From Bdellovibrionales bacterium (GTDB lineage: Bacteria; Bdellovibrionota; Bdellovibrionia; Bdellovibrionales; UBA1609), in NCBI GenBank assembly GCA_016714165.1, contig JADJNU010000001.1, forward strand, positions 434,001-498,000: a stretch of 64,000 nucleotides of DNA, given 5' to 3'. The position numbers and the translations under genes are program-made. This document shows, piece after piece, positions 9,491 through 18,641 of this stretch. Within the stretch, counting starts at the first letter, position 1. The number at the start of each line of letters is the position of its first letter. The notes below the pieces were generated by a model. It was not told the origin of the DNA, made no database searches, and worked only from the letters and a program-made list of their open reading frames with translations.

Positions 9491-10051
9491 GTGCGACTGC
9501 AAAGGGGAATTCTTTTTGCTGGTGTATTTGTTTCTGGCTTAGGGGCCTGGGCCTTCTATGAAGAATCGCTTAAGATTTCTGGACAAACGGTGACAAGCTG
9601 GGAAGAAGATCACGCGGCGGATTGCGCGGTTGTCCTGACTGGGGGTGCTGGGCGCGTCCGCGAAGGTTTTGATCTTTTGGCTCACAAAAAAATTAAGAAA
9701 TTGGTTATATCTGGGGTCTATCCTCACGCGACCCTGCGGGAGATTTTTCCTCAGTGGCCCTATTATGGCGTTTTAGACCAACGTAATATCATTTTGGAAA
9801 AAAGATCTGGCACAACTTACGGAAACGCTCAGCAGAGCTTGCCCTTGATCGAGGCTCTTCATTGCAGGGACTTGATCTTAATTACCTCAAGAATTCATAT
9901 GTATCGTTCTATGAGAATCTTTTCGTCTGTTTTTCCGGAGTCTTTTCCTATTTATCCCCGGTCCATCGTGCAGGGTAGCTATGAGACGCCTTTTCCAGAA
10001 TTGGCGATCGAAGTGATGAAATCTCTCTTTTATTCGCTTTGGGCCTACTAA
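9491..10051 (+). CDS. YdcF/SanA-type DUF218 membrane protein
   Basis: A 186-residue protein with a GTG start six bases after ridA. An N-terminal membrane segment (residues about 5-22) is followed by a DUF218 domain: AVVLTGGAGRVREGFDLL, the RSGTTYGNAQQS motif, and LILITSRIHMYRS. Members of this family (SanA, YdcF, ElyC) are envelope proteins linked to barrier function and lipid-carrier metabolism; the precise activity is not established. It is probably cotranscribed with ridA. Confidence 0.8.
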   Translation: MRLQRGILFAGVFVSGLGAWAFYEESLKISGQTVTSWEEDHAADCAVVLTGGAGRVREGFDLLAHKKIKKLVISGVYPHATLREIFPQWPYYGVLDQRNIILEKRSGTTYGNAQQSLPLIEALHCRDLILITSRIHMYRSMRIFSSVFPESFPIYPRSIVQGSYETPFPELAIEVMKSLFYSLWAY

Positions 10052-10152
10052 GGACCAGGAGCCTGATTTTGCTCGACGTCCTGTTTACCCGAGTCTTATC
10101 AAGCTCAGCGCGAAGGTCTCCGATTTGTTAATAGGAACAGTTGGAGAAGAGC

Positions 10153-10987
10153 ATGGCTCAAATCACAGCCTATTTGGTTGGACAGGTAGATTCACTCGGT
10201 GAGTGGTTTTTGAATATCGGCAAATACACGTTTAAAGTGTTCATCATGATCTATTTTGCCGTTCGTGCCGCCGTTTATGATCAAACCCAAGGGATTCGAA
10301 CAATTGTGAGCGTTATTTCTGCTCAGATTTACTTTACAGGCGTTCAAGCGCTGCCGCTCATTTCAGTATTAGCTCTTGCCTCCGGCGGGATTGTCATTAT
10401 GCAATCGAATATGCAGCTGAGTTTGTTGGGTGGCAATGACATGATTGGAAATCTTCTCGTCATTATCATCGTGAGGGAAATCTCTCCTCTGTTAACCGCA
10501 CTCGTTGTGATTGCCAGAAGCGGAACAGCCGTCGCATCTGAACTCGGAAACATGAAGGTCAATAGAGACAGACGCTCTCGAAGTTATGGGGATCAACCCT
10601 CTTAGTTACATTGTCTTTCCTCGTCTCCTTGGCGGAATTTTGAGCGTTCTAGGGCTATCTTTTTACTTCATTGTCGTTGCGCTGCTTGGCGGATTTCTGG
10701 TCACTTCTCTTGTTCATGATTTGCCGTTCATATTTTACTCGGAGTCTCTGGCGCAAGCGTTTACGGGCGAGGATGTCTTATTGTTTTTGGCAAAAAACAC
10801 ATTTAGTGGAGCGATCATCTTTGTTGTTTGTTGTTATCAGGGGATGTTGGTGCAAAGCGGTCCAGAGGAGGTACCCCAGTTTACGACAAAGGCCGTTGTA
10901 AATAGTATTATCTATGTGACTGTTTTTAACTTGGGGACCACAACCCTGTTTTATCTCAATCAACTGAGAAAGTTGGGAGTGTTTTAG
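10153..10987 (+). CDS. mlaE: MlaE-type ABC lipid-transport permease (frameshift near 10563)
   Basis: The permease subunit of the Mla phospholipid transport system, an inner-membrane protein with several helices. The conserved MlaE core ELGNMKV-(EQI)DALEVMGINPLSYIVFPR is split between two frames. The first ends in ELGNMKVN, and the second resumes as TDALEVMGINPLS if one extra A at about 10563-10565 is removed. The ATG at 10153 has GGAGAAGAG just upstream. It heads mlaE-mlaF-mlaD with one-base spacing to mlaF. The frameshift is in a gene whose partners are intact, so an error in the sequence is more likely than loss. Confidence 0.85.
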
Positions 10988-10988
10988 C

Positions 10989-11729
10989 TTGGAGATCTCC
11001 AATAGAATAGAAAAGATTTCTTTTAATGATTTGTCGTTTTCGTTTGGTTCTTCGCACAAACCCTTATTTATTGGGATGGATTTTGAGTTTCAAAAAGGTG
11101 AATCATATTGGATAAAGGGTGGTCCCGGCAGTGGCAAATCAACTCTATTAAAATTGCTCGTTGGACTGGTTCAGGCAACTGCAGGCGATATGGTCATAAA
11201 TGGGGACGGTTTTCGACAAATGAGCTTTGAAGAATTTCTTCCGTATCGAAAACAGATTGGGTACAGCTTTGATCTGGGAGGGCTTATCTCAAATTGCACA
11301 CTGTTCGACAATCTCATGTTGCCCCTCGCCTATCATCACTTTATGCCTTCCGAGGAAGCGAGATCGTGGGTCCATCAACTGGCAGAAGAATTTGAAATTT
11401 CTCCAGTCTTACACTTGCGACCCAGTCGTGTTTCAGGAAGCAACAAGAAGGCAACAATAGTGGCTCGCTCTTTAGTAATGAAACCGAGAGTTTTGCTTCT
11501 GGATGATCCCACAACTGGGATATCGGGTTCAAGAGTATCAAAGTTGGCAGAAATAATTCATGAGGGCAGAACGAACGGCCAAATTGATTTTATCTTTTTT
11601 GTATCGGAAGATATGCCATTTGTCAGAAAAATTGCAACCCGGACAATTGAAATCAAGGATCAGCGAATTTATCAGACGGAAGCAGTGCAATCTGGATTCA
11701 TTATTGTAGAGAAAAAGAGGGTCATGTGA
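10989..11729 (+). CDS. mlaF: MlaF-like ABC ATPase with degenerate catalytic motifs
   Basis: The ATP-binding subunit of the Mla importer/exporter. Walker A is GGPGSGKST at residues of about 39-47. Other motifs depart from consensus: the signature LSGGQ is replaced by VSGSN, the Walker B catalytic Glu is Asp (VLLLDDPTTG), and the switch-loop His is Ser (FFVSEDM). It may bind ATP but hydrolyse slowly. TTG is the start codon, directly after mlaE, and the end overlaps mlaD (ATGTGA). The MCE partner downstream supports the Mla assignment. Confidence 0.82.
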   Translation: MEISNRIEKISFNDLSFSFGSSHKPLFIGMDFEFQKGESYWIKGGPGSGKSTLLKLLVGLVQATAGDMVINGDGFRQMSFEEFLPYRKQIGYSFDLGGLISNCTLFDNLMLPLAYHHFMPSEEARSWVHQLAEEFEISPVLHLRPSRVSGSNKKATIVARSLVMKPRVLLLDDPTTGISGSRVSKLAEIIHEGRTNGQIDFIFFVSEDMPFVRKIATRTIEIKDQRIYQTEAVQSGFIIVEKKRVM

Positions 11730-12718
11730 TCGTTAAACTCACTCGGTATGAAAGGATGGCTGGTCTTTTCCTGGTAGGGGCCATCGTGGGATCCATTGCT
11801 GTAACGATTGGTGTTGCTGCAAAAAAGGGATGGTTCTCCAGAAAGATCTATTACGAGACAAATTTGGAAAATGCCGAGGGAATACATCCCGGAACGATGG
11901 TTCAAGTCTCAGGCTTGCGTGCCGGAGAAGTGAGCGAAGTCGAGCTATTAAGTAACGAGCAAGTAATGGTAAAATTTAGAGTTCTTGAGAAGTTTTCTGT
12001 GCGAGTGAAAGAAGACAGTCGCATTCAGGTTGTGAGGCCATTTTTGATTGGAGAGAAGGTATTGGATTTGTCGGTTGGCTCAGATGAGTCAGCAGAAATC
12101 CATGAAGGTGGGCGCGTGCATTCTCGTCCTTCGGTTGACTTGATGGATCTGGTTTCAGGAAAAAGAATGAACGAATTTCTAGCAAGTATCAGTGGCTTTG
12201 TTGAAAGTTTTCGAATTCTGAGTCGGGCCTTCGCTGATCCACGGAGGTCAGAGGCCTTTGTTAATACGATGGATCGGATAGAGCCCCTTGTTATTAATAT
12301 GAATGCCATGTCACTTGGTGTAACAAAGATGACTCAGGCCCTCAATCGAGAGGGACGAATGGAGCTAATGGCAGGAAGTTTGGCAAGTTTGACCAACGAG
12401 CTCAAGGTGATTCTTCCGGATCTCACCAGGGAAGCACCCCAAATTGGAAAGCAGTTGGGTCAATTTGTGACGAGTATGACTATTTTGGCCAAAGAATTTG
12501 AGGTCCTTGCGCCGGCTCTTCGGGAGGTGGCACCTGATCTGCCTCAAACCAGCCGGCGAGCAGTCGAAGCTTTAAATGAAGCTGTTGTTCTTTTAAAGGC
12601 CATGCAGAAATCCTTTTTTCTACGTGGAAGTGTAAAAGAAGTCATCGATGAAGAAAAACAGAGGTCTCCTTCTTCAGAAAACGACTCAGATGTGAATTCA
12701 GGTTTTGGAAAGAAGTAG
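11726..12718 (+). CDS. mlaD: MCE/MlaD-domain periplasmic lipid-binding protein
   Basis: A 330-residue protein with an N-terminal membrane anchor (residues about 12-32) and an MCE domain from about residue 40 to 125. This holds the motif NAEGIHPGTMVQVSGLRAGEV, followed by IGEKVLDLSVG. The long helical C-terminal region (about 150-310) is typical of MCE proteins longer than E. coli MlaD and may form a helical tunnel. It begins at a GTG overlapping the mlaF stop and completes the mlaEFD operon. The region after the stop has T-rich stretches but no obvious hairpin. Confidence 0.88.
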   Translation: MIVKLTRYERMAGLFLVGAIVGSIAVTIGVAAKKGWFSRKIYYETNLENAEGIHPGTMVQVSGLRAGEVSEVELLSNEQVMVKFRVLEKFSVRVKEDSRIQVVRPFLIGEKVLDLSVGSDESAEIHEGGRVHSRPSVDLMDLVSGKRMNEFLASISGFVESFRILSRAFADPRRSEAFVNTMDRIEPLVINMNAMSLGVTKMTQALNREGRMELMAGSLASLTNELKVILPDLTREAPQIGKQLGQFVTSMTILAKEFEVLAPALREVAPDLPQTSRRAVEALNEAVVLLKAMQKSFFLRGSVKEVIDEEKQRSPSSENDSDVNSGFGKK

Positions 12719-12745
12719 ATTTAACTCATTTTTTTTGCTCATTTA

Positions 12746-12773
12746 TTGAATTTTTTTCGACAGCAGATATGAT
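12746..12773 (+). promoter_or_regulatory. Candidate promoter for the LolC/E gene
   Basis: TTGAAT at 12746-12751 and TATGAT at 12768-12773 are separated by 16 bases. The start codon at 12783 lies only ten bases past the -10 box and no Shine-Dalgarno sequence is visible, so the transcript could be nearly leaderless. This is pattern matching only. Confidence 0.4.
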
Positions 12774-12782
12774 ACGAACCCA

Positions 12783-14135
12783 ATGACGGTTCAATTTTTC
12801 TTGCGATATTTATTTTCAAAGAGGGCTGGGGCACTTATTCGGACCATTTCTTGGATCTGTGTGTTTGGAATTGGTCTGGGTGTCATGTCTTTGATTGTTG
12901 TTTTGAGTGTTATGAATGGTTTTAATGGAACCATACGAGATCGATTGCTCGCAGTGGATCCTCACTTGGTTGTTGGGTCGATTGTTTCCGACAATAGAGA
13001 TTCAGCTGAGATTCGAAGCTCCCTGATTGAATTGCAAAGTGAATTTGCACAAGTTCGGAGCGTGGATACGGATTTGGTTGAAAGCCAAGATGTGATTTTG
13101 AAAACACTCGAGGGAACCTTTGGAGGCGCCATCGCCAAGGGGATGGATGTAGGCGACTTACAGAATATTCTTGTCAGCATTCAGAAAGTTGGCCAAAGAC
13201 ACAAGGGTCATTATGGAGAGGTAGAAATCAGAAGTGCTTCGGAGAAGAGTGGCGCAGATCCTGCGAAGGATTCTGGACACAGTTCTCTCAACGAATCTAA
13301 AGAATCTGAGGAAATAGTTAGAGTTAAGGAACTTGCTCGCCTTGGCCCAAAGGAAGTTATTTTGGGTTCTGATTTAGCCCGCTCACTTCGCATTCTTGAG
13401 GGAGATCAGATCATGGTAATACCTCCTGAGTCCTTATTGAAGCCGAAGGGAGAAGCTCAAGTTTATGAAACAGTGACAGTGAAGGCTCTTCTCAATTCGA
13501 GAGTGGCCGACATAGACAGCAAATTTATGTTTTATCGCCTGGGGCAGACCCTTGGGCAATTCAAGAAATCAGCGAGCAGGGAGATCAATCTTGAACTGCG
13601 CTTTAAAGATCCAGGCGATCACGTTCTTTATGAAGGCGACCTTCACAAGAGGGGATTTCGAACCTCGAATTGGATTGAGCGCAATGAAGCTCTTTTTTTC
13701 GCCCTAAAGATGGAGAAATTGGCAATGACTATATTTCTTGCTTTAAGCGCATTGATAACCTGCTTTTCAATCATTACAGTTTTGGTCCTATTGCTGACCC
13801 AAAAGCGACGCGATCTTGGCATCTTGATGGCTATGGGATTGAGTCAGACGAGAACGAGATGGATCTTTACACGCGTTGGAATGATTTTGAGTTTGACTGG
13901 GATGCTGGGAGGCTTAGGATTGGGTCTTGGTTTATGTTGGGCGCTTGACAAATATCCCATCGATTTACTGCCCGATATTTACTACGATTCATCGATACCA
14001 GTTCTTGTCACACGACAATTGGTTTATTTCGTCATATTTATTTCGGTGATTGTGGCTTTTGTCAGTTCTTATTTTCCCGCCCGGGCCAATACGGTGAGAT
14101 GGCCCGCTTTGGCACTGAGGCGCGGAAACAAATAG
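12783..14135 (+). CDS. lolC/E: LolC/LolE family lipoprotein-releasing permease
   Basis: A 450-residue permease of the LolCDE complex, which extracts lipoproteins from the inner membrane for transfer to LolA. The N-terminus FLRYLFSKRAGALIRTISWI and the first helix with VLSVMNGFNGTIRDRL are family hallmarks. A periplasmic domain spans about residues 45-300 and three helices close the C-terminus. It is somewhat longer than usual because of a Ser/Glu-rich stretch around residues 140-180. No LolD ATPase is adjacent. It ends five bases before the convergent dapD. Confidence 0.92.
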   Translation: MTVQFFLRYLFSKRAGALIRTISWICVFGIGLGVMSLIVVLSVMNGFNGTIRDRLLAVDPHLVVGSIVSDNRDSAEIRSSLIELQSEFAQVRSVDTDLVESQDVILKTLEGTFGGAIAKGMDVGDLQNILVSIQKVGQRHKGHYGEVEIRSASEKSGADPAKDSGHSSLNESKESEEIVRVKELARLGPKEVILGSDLARSLRILEGDQIMVIPPESLLKPKGEAQVYETVTVKALLNSRVADIDSKFMFYRLGQTLGQFKKSASREINLELRFKDPGDHVLYEGDLHKRGFRTSNWIERNEALFFALKMEKLAMTIFLALSALITCFSIITVLVLLLTQKRRDLGILMAMGLSQTRTRWIFTRVGMILSLTGMLGGLGLGLGLCWALDKYPIDLLPDIYYDSSIPVLVTRQLVYFVIFISVIVAFVSSYFPARANTVRWPALALRRGNK

Positions 14136-14139
14136 GTGT

Positions 14140-14988
14140 CTAAACTGAGACTTCAAAATCTCTGAGCACTTTCGTTAGAGATGTCTTTTTGTCCGTTGAT
14201 TCGGAACGTTGGCCAATTATCAATGCGGCAGGAACTCCAAATTGGCCAGCTGGAAAATCCTTCATGGTCGTTCCCGGGATGACGACAGAATTTTTAGGCA
14301 CCCTTCCTTTGCTTATCTTTGGATTTTTTTCGGTTACGTCGATAATTTTCGTAGAGGCTGTGATGGTTACTCCCGCACCAAGAACAGCCCCCTCTTCAAT
14401 GACGGCCCCCTCGACAATGATGCAGCGACTGCCCACAAACACGTTGTCCTCTATGATGACGGGACTCGCCTGGATCGGCTCTAGGACTCCGCCTATTCCA
14501 ACTCCACCGGAGAGGTGAACATTGGCTCCGATTTGTGCGCAGGAACCCACCGTCGCCCACGTGTCAATCATCGTTCCCGGACCAACCCAGGCTCCGATAT
14601 TCACGTAAGAAGGCATGAGTATGGCGCCAGGGCTAACAAAGGATCCCTTTCGAACGAGAGCGTGAGGAACAACTCTGACGCCTTCAGTTCCTTTCCATTT
14701 TTTTAATGGTATCTTGTCGACAAAACTGAATTCGCCAAATTCAATTAATTTCATTTTATTGATTTTAAAATATAACAAAATGGCTTGTTTGAGCCATTCT
14801 TGAGTCATCCACTCAGAGCCTTGTTTTGTGCAAACTCTTTGCTCGCCTGAATCGAGACCATCGATTGCATATTGGATCGCCTCAACGACGTCATTTCCGA
14901 AGTCCTCATTTGTTTTCGTCGATGCCAATTCGCCAAAGGCCAATTGAATGATTTTTTTTGCACGTTCTGTTTGGCTGTCCCTGTTCAT
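14140..14988 (-). CDS. dapD: 2,3,4,5-tetrahydropyridine-2,6-dicarboxylate N-succinyltransferase
   Basis: DapD succinylates tetrahydrodipicolinate in the DAP/lysine pathway in the cytosol. The 282-residue length matches the family. The C-terminal two-thirds is a left-handed beta-helix with hexapeptide repeats (MPSYVNIGAWVGPGTMIDTW, NVHLSGGVGIGGVLEP, VIEEGAVLGAGVTI). DapD shows that this organism makes DAP by the succinylase route. Lysine/murein neighbours (murein amidase, aspartokinase, lysA) follow. Confidence 0.96.
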   Translation of the reverse strand: MNRDSQTERAKKIIQLAFGELASTKTNEDFGNDVVEAIQYAIDGLDSGEQRVCTKQGSEWMTQEWLKQAILLYFKINKMKLIEFGEFSFVDKIPLKKWKGTEGVRVVPHALVRKGSFVSPGAILMPSYVNIGAWVGPGTMIDTWATVGSCAQIGANVHLSGGVGIGGVLEPIQASPVIIEDNVFVGSRCIIVEGAVIEEGAVLGAGVTITASTKIIDVTEKNPKISKGRVPKNSVVIPGTTMKDFPAGQFGVPAALIIGQRSESTDKKTSLTKVLRDFEVSV

Positions 14989-15126
14989 GAAATAATTCCT
15001 TGTTAGATGTCGAAGCGCATTGAAAAATGCCTTTCAGAAATTTTCACCATACCTACCAGAGATCAGCATCGAATAAAATACTAAAGTAACAAATAAGAAT
15101 TGGAGGAGTCGCTGGGGTTTATAAGA

Positions 15127-15777
15127 TCAAACTTCGAGAACCTTGAGTGCCTCCAGAATGGCGGGCACGTGGATTTGCACCACGCTTTTATGACTGAGTC
15201 CGCGTTCTATCTCGTATGTGAGTGTTGGCATGTTGCGTTCTAATCCGCAATAGGTGCCGAGGCAACCTGGAGTTGGGTAGCCGATGCTGTCTTGGATTTC
15301 ATAGCCTGTCAGTCGAGAAATGACTTCGGCTACATTTCTGCAATCTCCGTTTACATTGAGCATTGGCTTCCAAGAATGCAGGCTGAGGATAAAGGTGGGC
15401 TGGATCCTCTCGATCCATCCAGTGAGCGCCTGGTTTTCGAGTTCGCTATTCGCGGACTTCCCCGGAAAATAGCGGGGGTTCTCAACAGATGCTGTCCAAT
15501 CTTGAGTGGGGAGATTGCGATTGAGATCGACCCCATTGGCATTTTGCCGTTGACCACTGAGAATACCGTCTACGTTAAACAAAGGAACAATGGTGAGCCT
15601 CAGGCATGGCACCGATCCTTTGGCGAGTCTTCCGAGGAGGGCTGATGCAGCGACCGTTCCTTCGCTTTCGTCGCCGTGCACACCCCCTAAAATCAACACA
15701 TTCGGACCTCCCTGGCCAACTTGATACCCGATAATTGGCAGATTCAATTCCGATTGACCAAATATAAAACTTTTCAC
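15127..15777 (-). CDS. M14 zinc peptidase, MpaA-like murein peptide amidase
   Basis: A 216-residue M14 carboxypeptidase-like enzyme without a signal peptide, so probably cytosolic. Zinc ligands are visible as HGDE (His34, Glu37) and His134 in LSLHSW. NGVDLNRN (about 81-88) supplies the carboxylate-binding Arg, and TYE near residue 189 the catalytic Glu. MpaA cleaves the gamma-D-Glu-DAP bond of recycled murein peptides. The location between dapD and lysC, both in DAP metabolism, supports that reading. It starts 31 bp from the divergent lysC. Confidence 0.78.
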   Translation of the reverse strand: MKSFIFGQSELNLPIIGYQVGQGGPNVLILGGVHGDESEGTVAASALLGRLAKGSVPCLRLTIVPLFNVDGILSGQRQNANGVDLNRNLPTQDWTASVENPRYFPGKSANSELENQALTGWIERIQPTFILSLHSWKPMLNVNGDCRNVAEVISRLTGYEIQDSIGYPTPGCLGTYCGLERNMPTLTYEIERGLSHKSVVQIHVPAILEALKVLEV

Positions 15778-15808
15778 TTCTAGTTTCCTCGTGATAGGTT
15801 AGGGGCCC

Positions 15809-17037
15809 ATGAAAACTCACTCATCCATTATGGTCAAGAAGTTCGGTGGCACCTCAGTTGGCTCAATTGAAAGAATTGAGGCTGTTGCAGACCGTGTGTT
15901 AGCGGATATGAAGTCGGGACAAAAGCCGATTGTGGTCGCGAGTGCCATGTCGGGAGAAACGAACAGGCTGGTCAAGTTGGCCAACGACATTGATCCCTCC
16001 TATCGCGGGCCGGCCTATGACATGCTCGTTTCATCCGGGGAGCAGGTTTCTATTGCGCTGCTGGCAATTGCATTGAAGAAGCGAGGCGCCAAAGTCGCAC
16101 CTTTGCTGGCTCACCAACTTGGTATACAAACGGACGCTATTTTTCGAAGGCTCGCATCACGAATGTGGATGGGCAAAAACTTCTCGGTTTTTTGGAATCC
16201 TCGGTTGTTCCGATTGTGGCCGGGTTTCAGGGCGTTACAGAAGGACATCAAATAACTACATTAGGTAGAGGTGGAGGAGACACGACGGCCTTGGCGCTTG
16301 CGGCAGCGGTTGGTTTGGATGTCTGTGAAATCTATACAGATGTCCCAGCTATATTTACTGCTGATCCGCGTTTGGTGCCAATGGCTCGCGAAATAGACGT
16401 GTTGAGTTTTGAAGAAATGATGGAAATGGCTACTTTGGGTTCTAAAGTTCTGCATTTTCGAAGCGTTGAAATTGCGGCCAAATACAATGTGAAAATCCAC
16501 CTGAGGTCTGCTTTTGAAACTCGAGAGGGGACCTGGGTGGTCCCAGAAGGAGAGAAGATGGAAACTCCAGTTGTGTCTTCAATAACTCATGACGCGTCTG
16601 TGGTTGTATTGAAGCTTTTTCCTGTTCCGTTTGGAGCTAAGTTTTTGGCCGATCTTTTTGAAAAGCTCGCAGAAAGAGGAGTCGTGGTCGACATCATCAC
16701 TCAGAGCCAAAATGAAGAGGGGCAAAGAGTTGCTTTTTCAGTTCCCGAAGATGATTTGAACATGGCGCTCGAAGTGGTGGCGTCCGTAGTCGGTCCTAAA
16801 ACTCAGGTGGTTCCGATGAGAGGAATGGCCAAGCTTTCAGCCGTTGGAGTCGGTATGGCAAATCATCCGGGAGTGGCCTCAAGGTATTTTCGAATTCTTG
16901 ATAAAGTGAATGTACCCGTTCATCTTGTAACGACTTCCGATATTAAAATCAGTGCCGTGATTGAGCGGGAGAAGTTGGGAGAGGCCGCAAGGGCTTTGCA
17001 TACCGAATTTGGCTTGGACTGTGAGGCGAGGGTTTGA
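15809..17037 (+). CDS. lysC: Aspartokinase (one-base frameshift near 16145)
   Basis: The first enzyme of the aspartate-derived amino-acid pathway. The N-terminal VKKFGGTSVGS motif, the SGEQVSIALLA segment and the TTLGRGGGDTTA motif are all present, followed by C-terminal ACT domains (from about residue 255). The N-terminal frame is lost after QTDAIF. One more T in the five-T run at 16141-16145 gives QTDAIFSKARITNVDG and joins the two frames. A homopolymer indel in an otherwise perfect essential-type gene points to a sequencing error. The start at 15809 has a GGGG stretch upstream. lysA follows after 25 bp. Confidence 0.93.
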
Positions 17038-17062
17038 AGGGGAAAAATCGCTAAGGAGAGGG

Positions 17063-18053
17063 ATGGACTTTTTTTATCGCAACAATGAGCTTGGATTTCT
17101 ATCAGGGAAAGTTTTTTTTTCGCTAAATGATATCGCATCCAGAGCGAAGCGTCCGGTGTATGTCTATCATTTGGATTCTATCCTACAGCGCTATCAGCGC
17201 TTCGTCGAAGCCTTTCAAGGGGATGTCCTCGTCTGTTATGCCGTCAAGGCGAACTCCCATCCTGTTTTGCTGAGGGCCTTGGCGCAAAAAGGGGCTGGCG
17301 CTGATGTTGTTTCTGGAGGCGAAATAAAACTGGCTCTGTCCTGCGGTTTTCCTGGGAGCCGAATGGTCTTTTCCGGAGTTGGAAAAGAAAAATACGAAAT
17401 TCAATTGGCCCTTGAAAATAGAATCAAGCAGATCAACGTTGAGAGTCCCTCAGAATTGAGGCGAATTGGACAGGTTGCAAGATCTTTGGGAGTTCAGGCC
17501 AATGTTGCCTTTCGATTGAACCCCGATGTGAATCCGGACACACATCCCTATATTCGAACAGGCTTTAGGGAAAACAAATTTGGAATGGATGAAAGTTTTG
17601 TCTCTGAATTAAAGAGAATTTTAACAGAGTTCTCTCGAGAACTGAAGCTCGTGGGGCTGAGTTTGCACATAGGGTCTCAGATTCGTGACTTAGGCCCTAT
17701 CGAAGAGGCCGTGCGAAAATCTTTGCCATTGTTTAAATCTTTACGTGAGTCAGGTCATCCTCTAAATGGTTTTGATGTGGGCGGAGGATTGGGTATTGAT
17801 TATCATCAAGACAATCCTTCCTCTCAAGGAGGGCAGGGTCCCAAAGGAAAACATAAAAACTTACGATGTCGTAGGTCCCATCTGCGAATCAGCTGACGTG
17901 ATAGGCTTCGAAAGGGAGTTGCCGGAGCTGGCAGAAGGAGACTATTTGGCCATTATGGACACGGGAGCTTATGGGGCGGTGATGGCATCCCGCTATAACA
18001 GTCATGAGCTTCCCCTTGAATGGGTTTATCATAATGGTGAGGAGCTTCATTGA
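17063..18053 (+). pseudogene. lysA: Diaminopimelate decarboxylase with internal deletion and frameshift
   Basis: LysA converts meso-DAP to lysine. The N-terminal half is excellent: VCYAVKANSHPVLLRAL with the PLP lysine, SLHIGSQI, and GFDVGGGLGIDY. The C-terminal part YDVVGPICESADVIG...TGAYGAVMASRYNS is also clear but in another frame. The piece normally between them, about 100-110 residues including the EPGRS phosphate-binding motif, is missing. The junction is near 17810-17830. So either lysA is truly dead here, or about 0.3 kb was lost in assembly. The start has AAGGAG at 17053-17058. The stop overlaps the DUF502 ATG. Confidence 0.8.
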
Positions 18054-18640
18054 TGAGGACCTTTTTAGGTATTTTTGGTCGTGGTTTGGTCGCCTTGCTA
18101 CCAACTTTTTTGTCCGTCTATATTTTGATTCGTTTTTTTCAATGGGCAGATAACATCATTCATAGTTTATTGGCTCTGCTCCTGCCGGAAAGTTTTTATA
18201 TTCCCGGGATGGGGATTGTCTTCGGAGTTTTATTTATATTTGTCCTGGGCCTTTCCCTTTCTCATTATTTGGGAAATAAAGCGCATCAATTGCTTGATCG
18301 CCTGTTTCGTCAGGTCCCGTTGGTAAAGAGCATATACATCGCCATTCAAGATCTGACGGATTATTTCTCTCCAGAAAAAGGCGCGGGGGGAGATGGACAA
18401 GTTGTTGCGGTGAAGTGGCCCGACTCGGGCGCTCAAGCAATAGGTCTGGTGACACGGAGTGATTTGTCGGGGCTTCCAAGCGGTTTGGACAGAGAGGGGC
18501 GAGTGGCTGTTTTTTTTCCGATGAGTTACCAGATGGGGGGCTTTACTCTTTTTCTTCCGAAGACTTGGTTAACTCCGCTTGATATGAAGGTAGAAACGGT
18601 CATGCGTTCAGCACTCACAGGTTGGATAAAAAAGAAATAG
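18053..18640 (+). CDS. DUF502 inner-membrane protein
   Basis: A 195-residue DUF502 protein. Two N-terminal helices (about residues 10-30 and 45-70) are followed by the conserved PLVKSIYIAIQDLTDYFSP segment and a soluble C-terminal domain with GLVTR and VAVFFPMSYQMGGFTLFLP. The function of the family is not established. Its ATG overlaps the lysA stop (TGATG), so it is translationally coupled. It converges on murI with a one-base gap. Confidence 0.85.
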   Translation: MRTFLGIFGRGLVALLPTFLSVYILIRFFQWADNIIHSLLALLLPESFYIPGMGIVFGVLFIFVLGLSLSHYLGNKAHQLLDRLFRQVPLVKSIYIAIQDLTDYFSPEKGAGGDGQVVAVKWPDSGAQAIGLVTRSDLSGLPSGLDREGRVAVFFPMSYQMGGFTLFLPKTWLTPLDMKVETVMRSALTGWIKKK

Positions 18641-18641
18641 C

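Noticed and set aside
15778..15808. Lysine riboswitch upstream of lysC
   Set aside because: Only 31 bases separate lysC from the divergent peptidase gene, too short for that RNA, and no such motif is seen.
16140..16260. Programmed frameshifting in lysC, mlaE, folKP and others
   Set aside because: No slippery heptamer, stimulator or conserved regulatory rationale is seen, and the shifts are in both directions. Homopolymer errors explain all of them. Only the IS3 A6G site qualifies as programmed.
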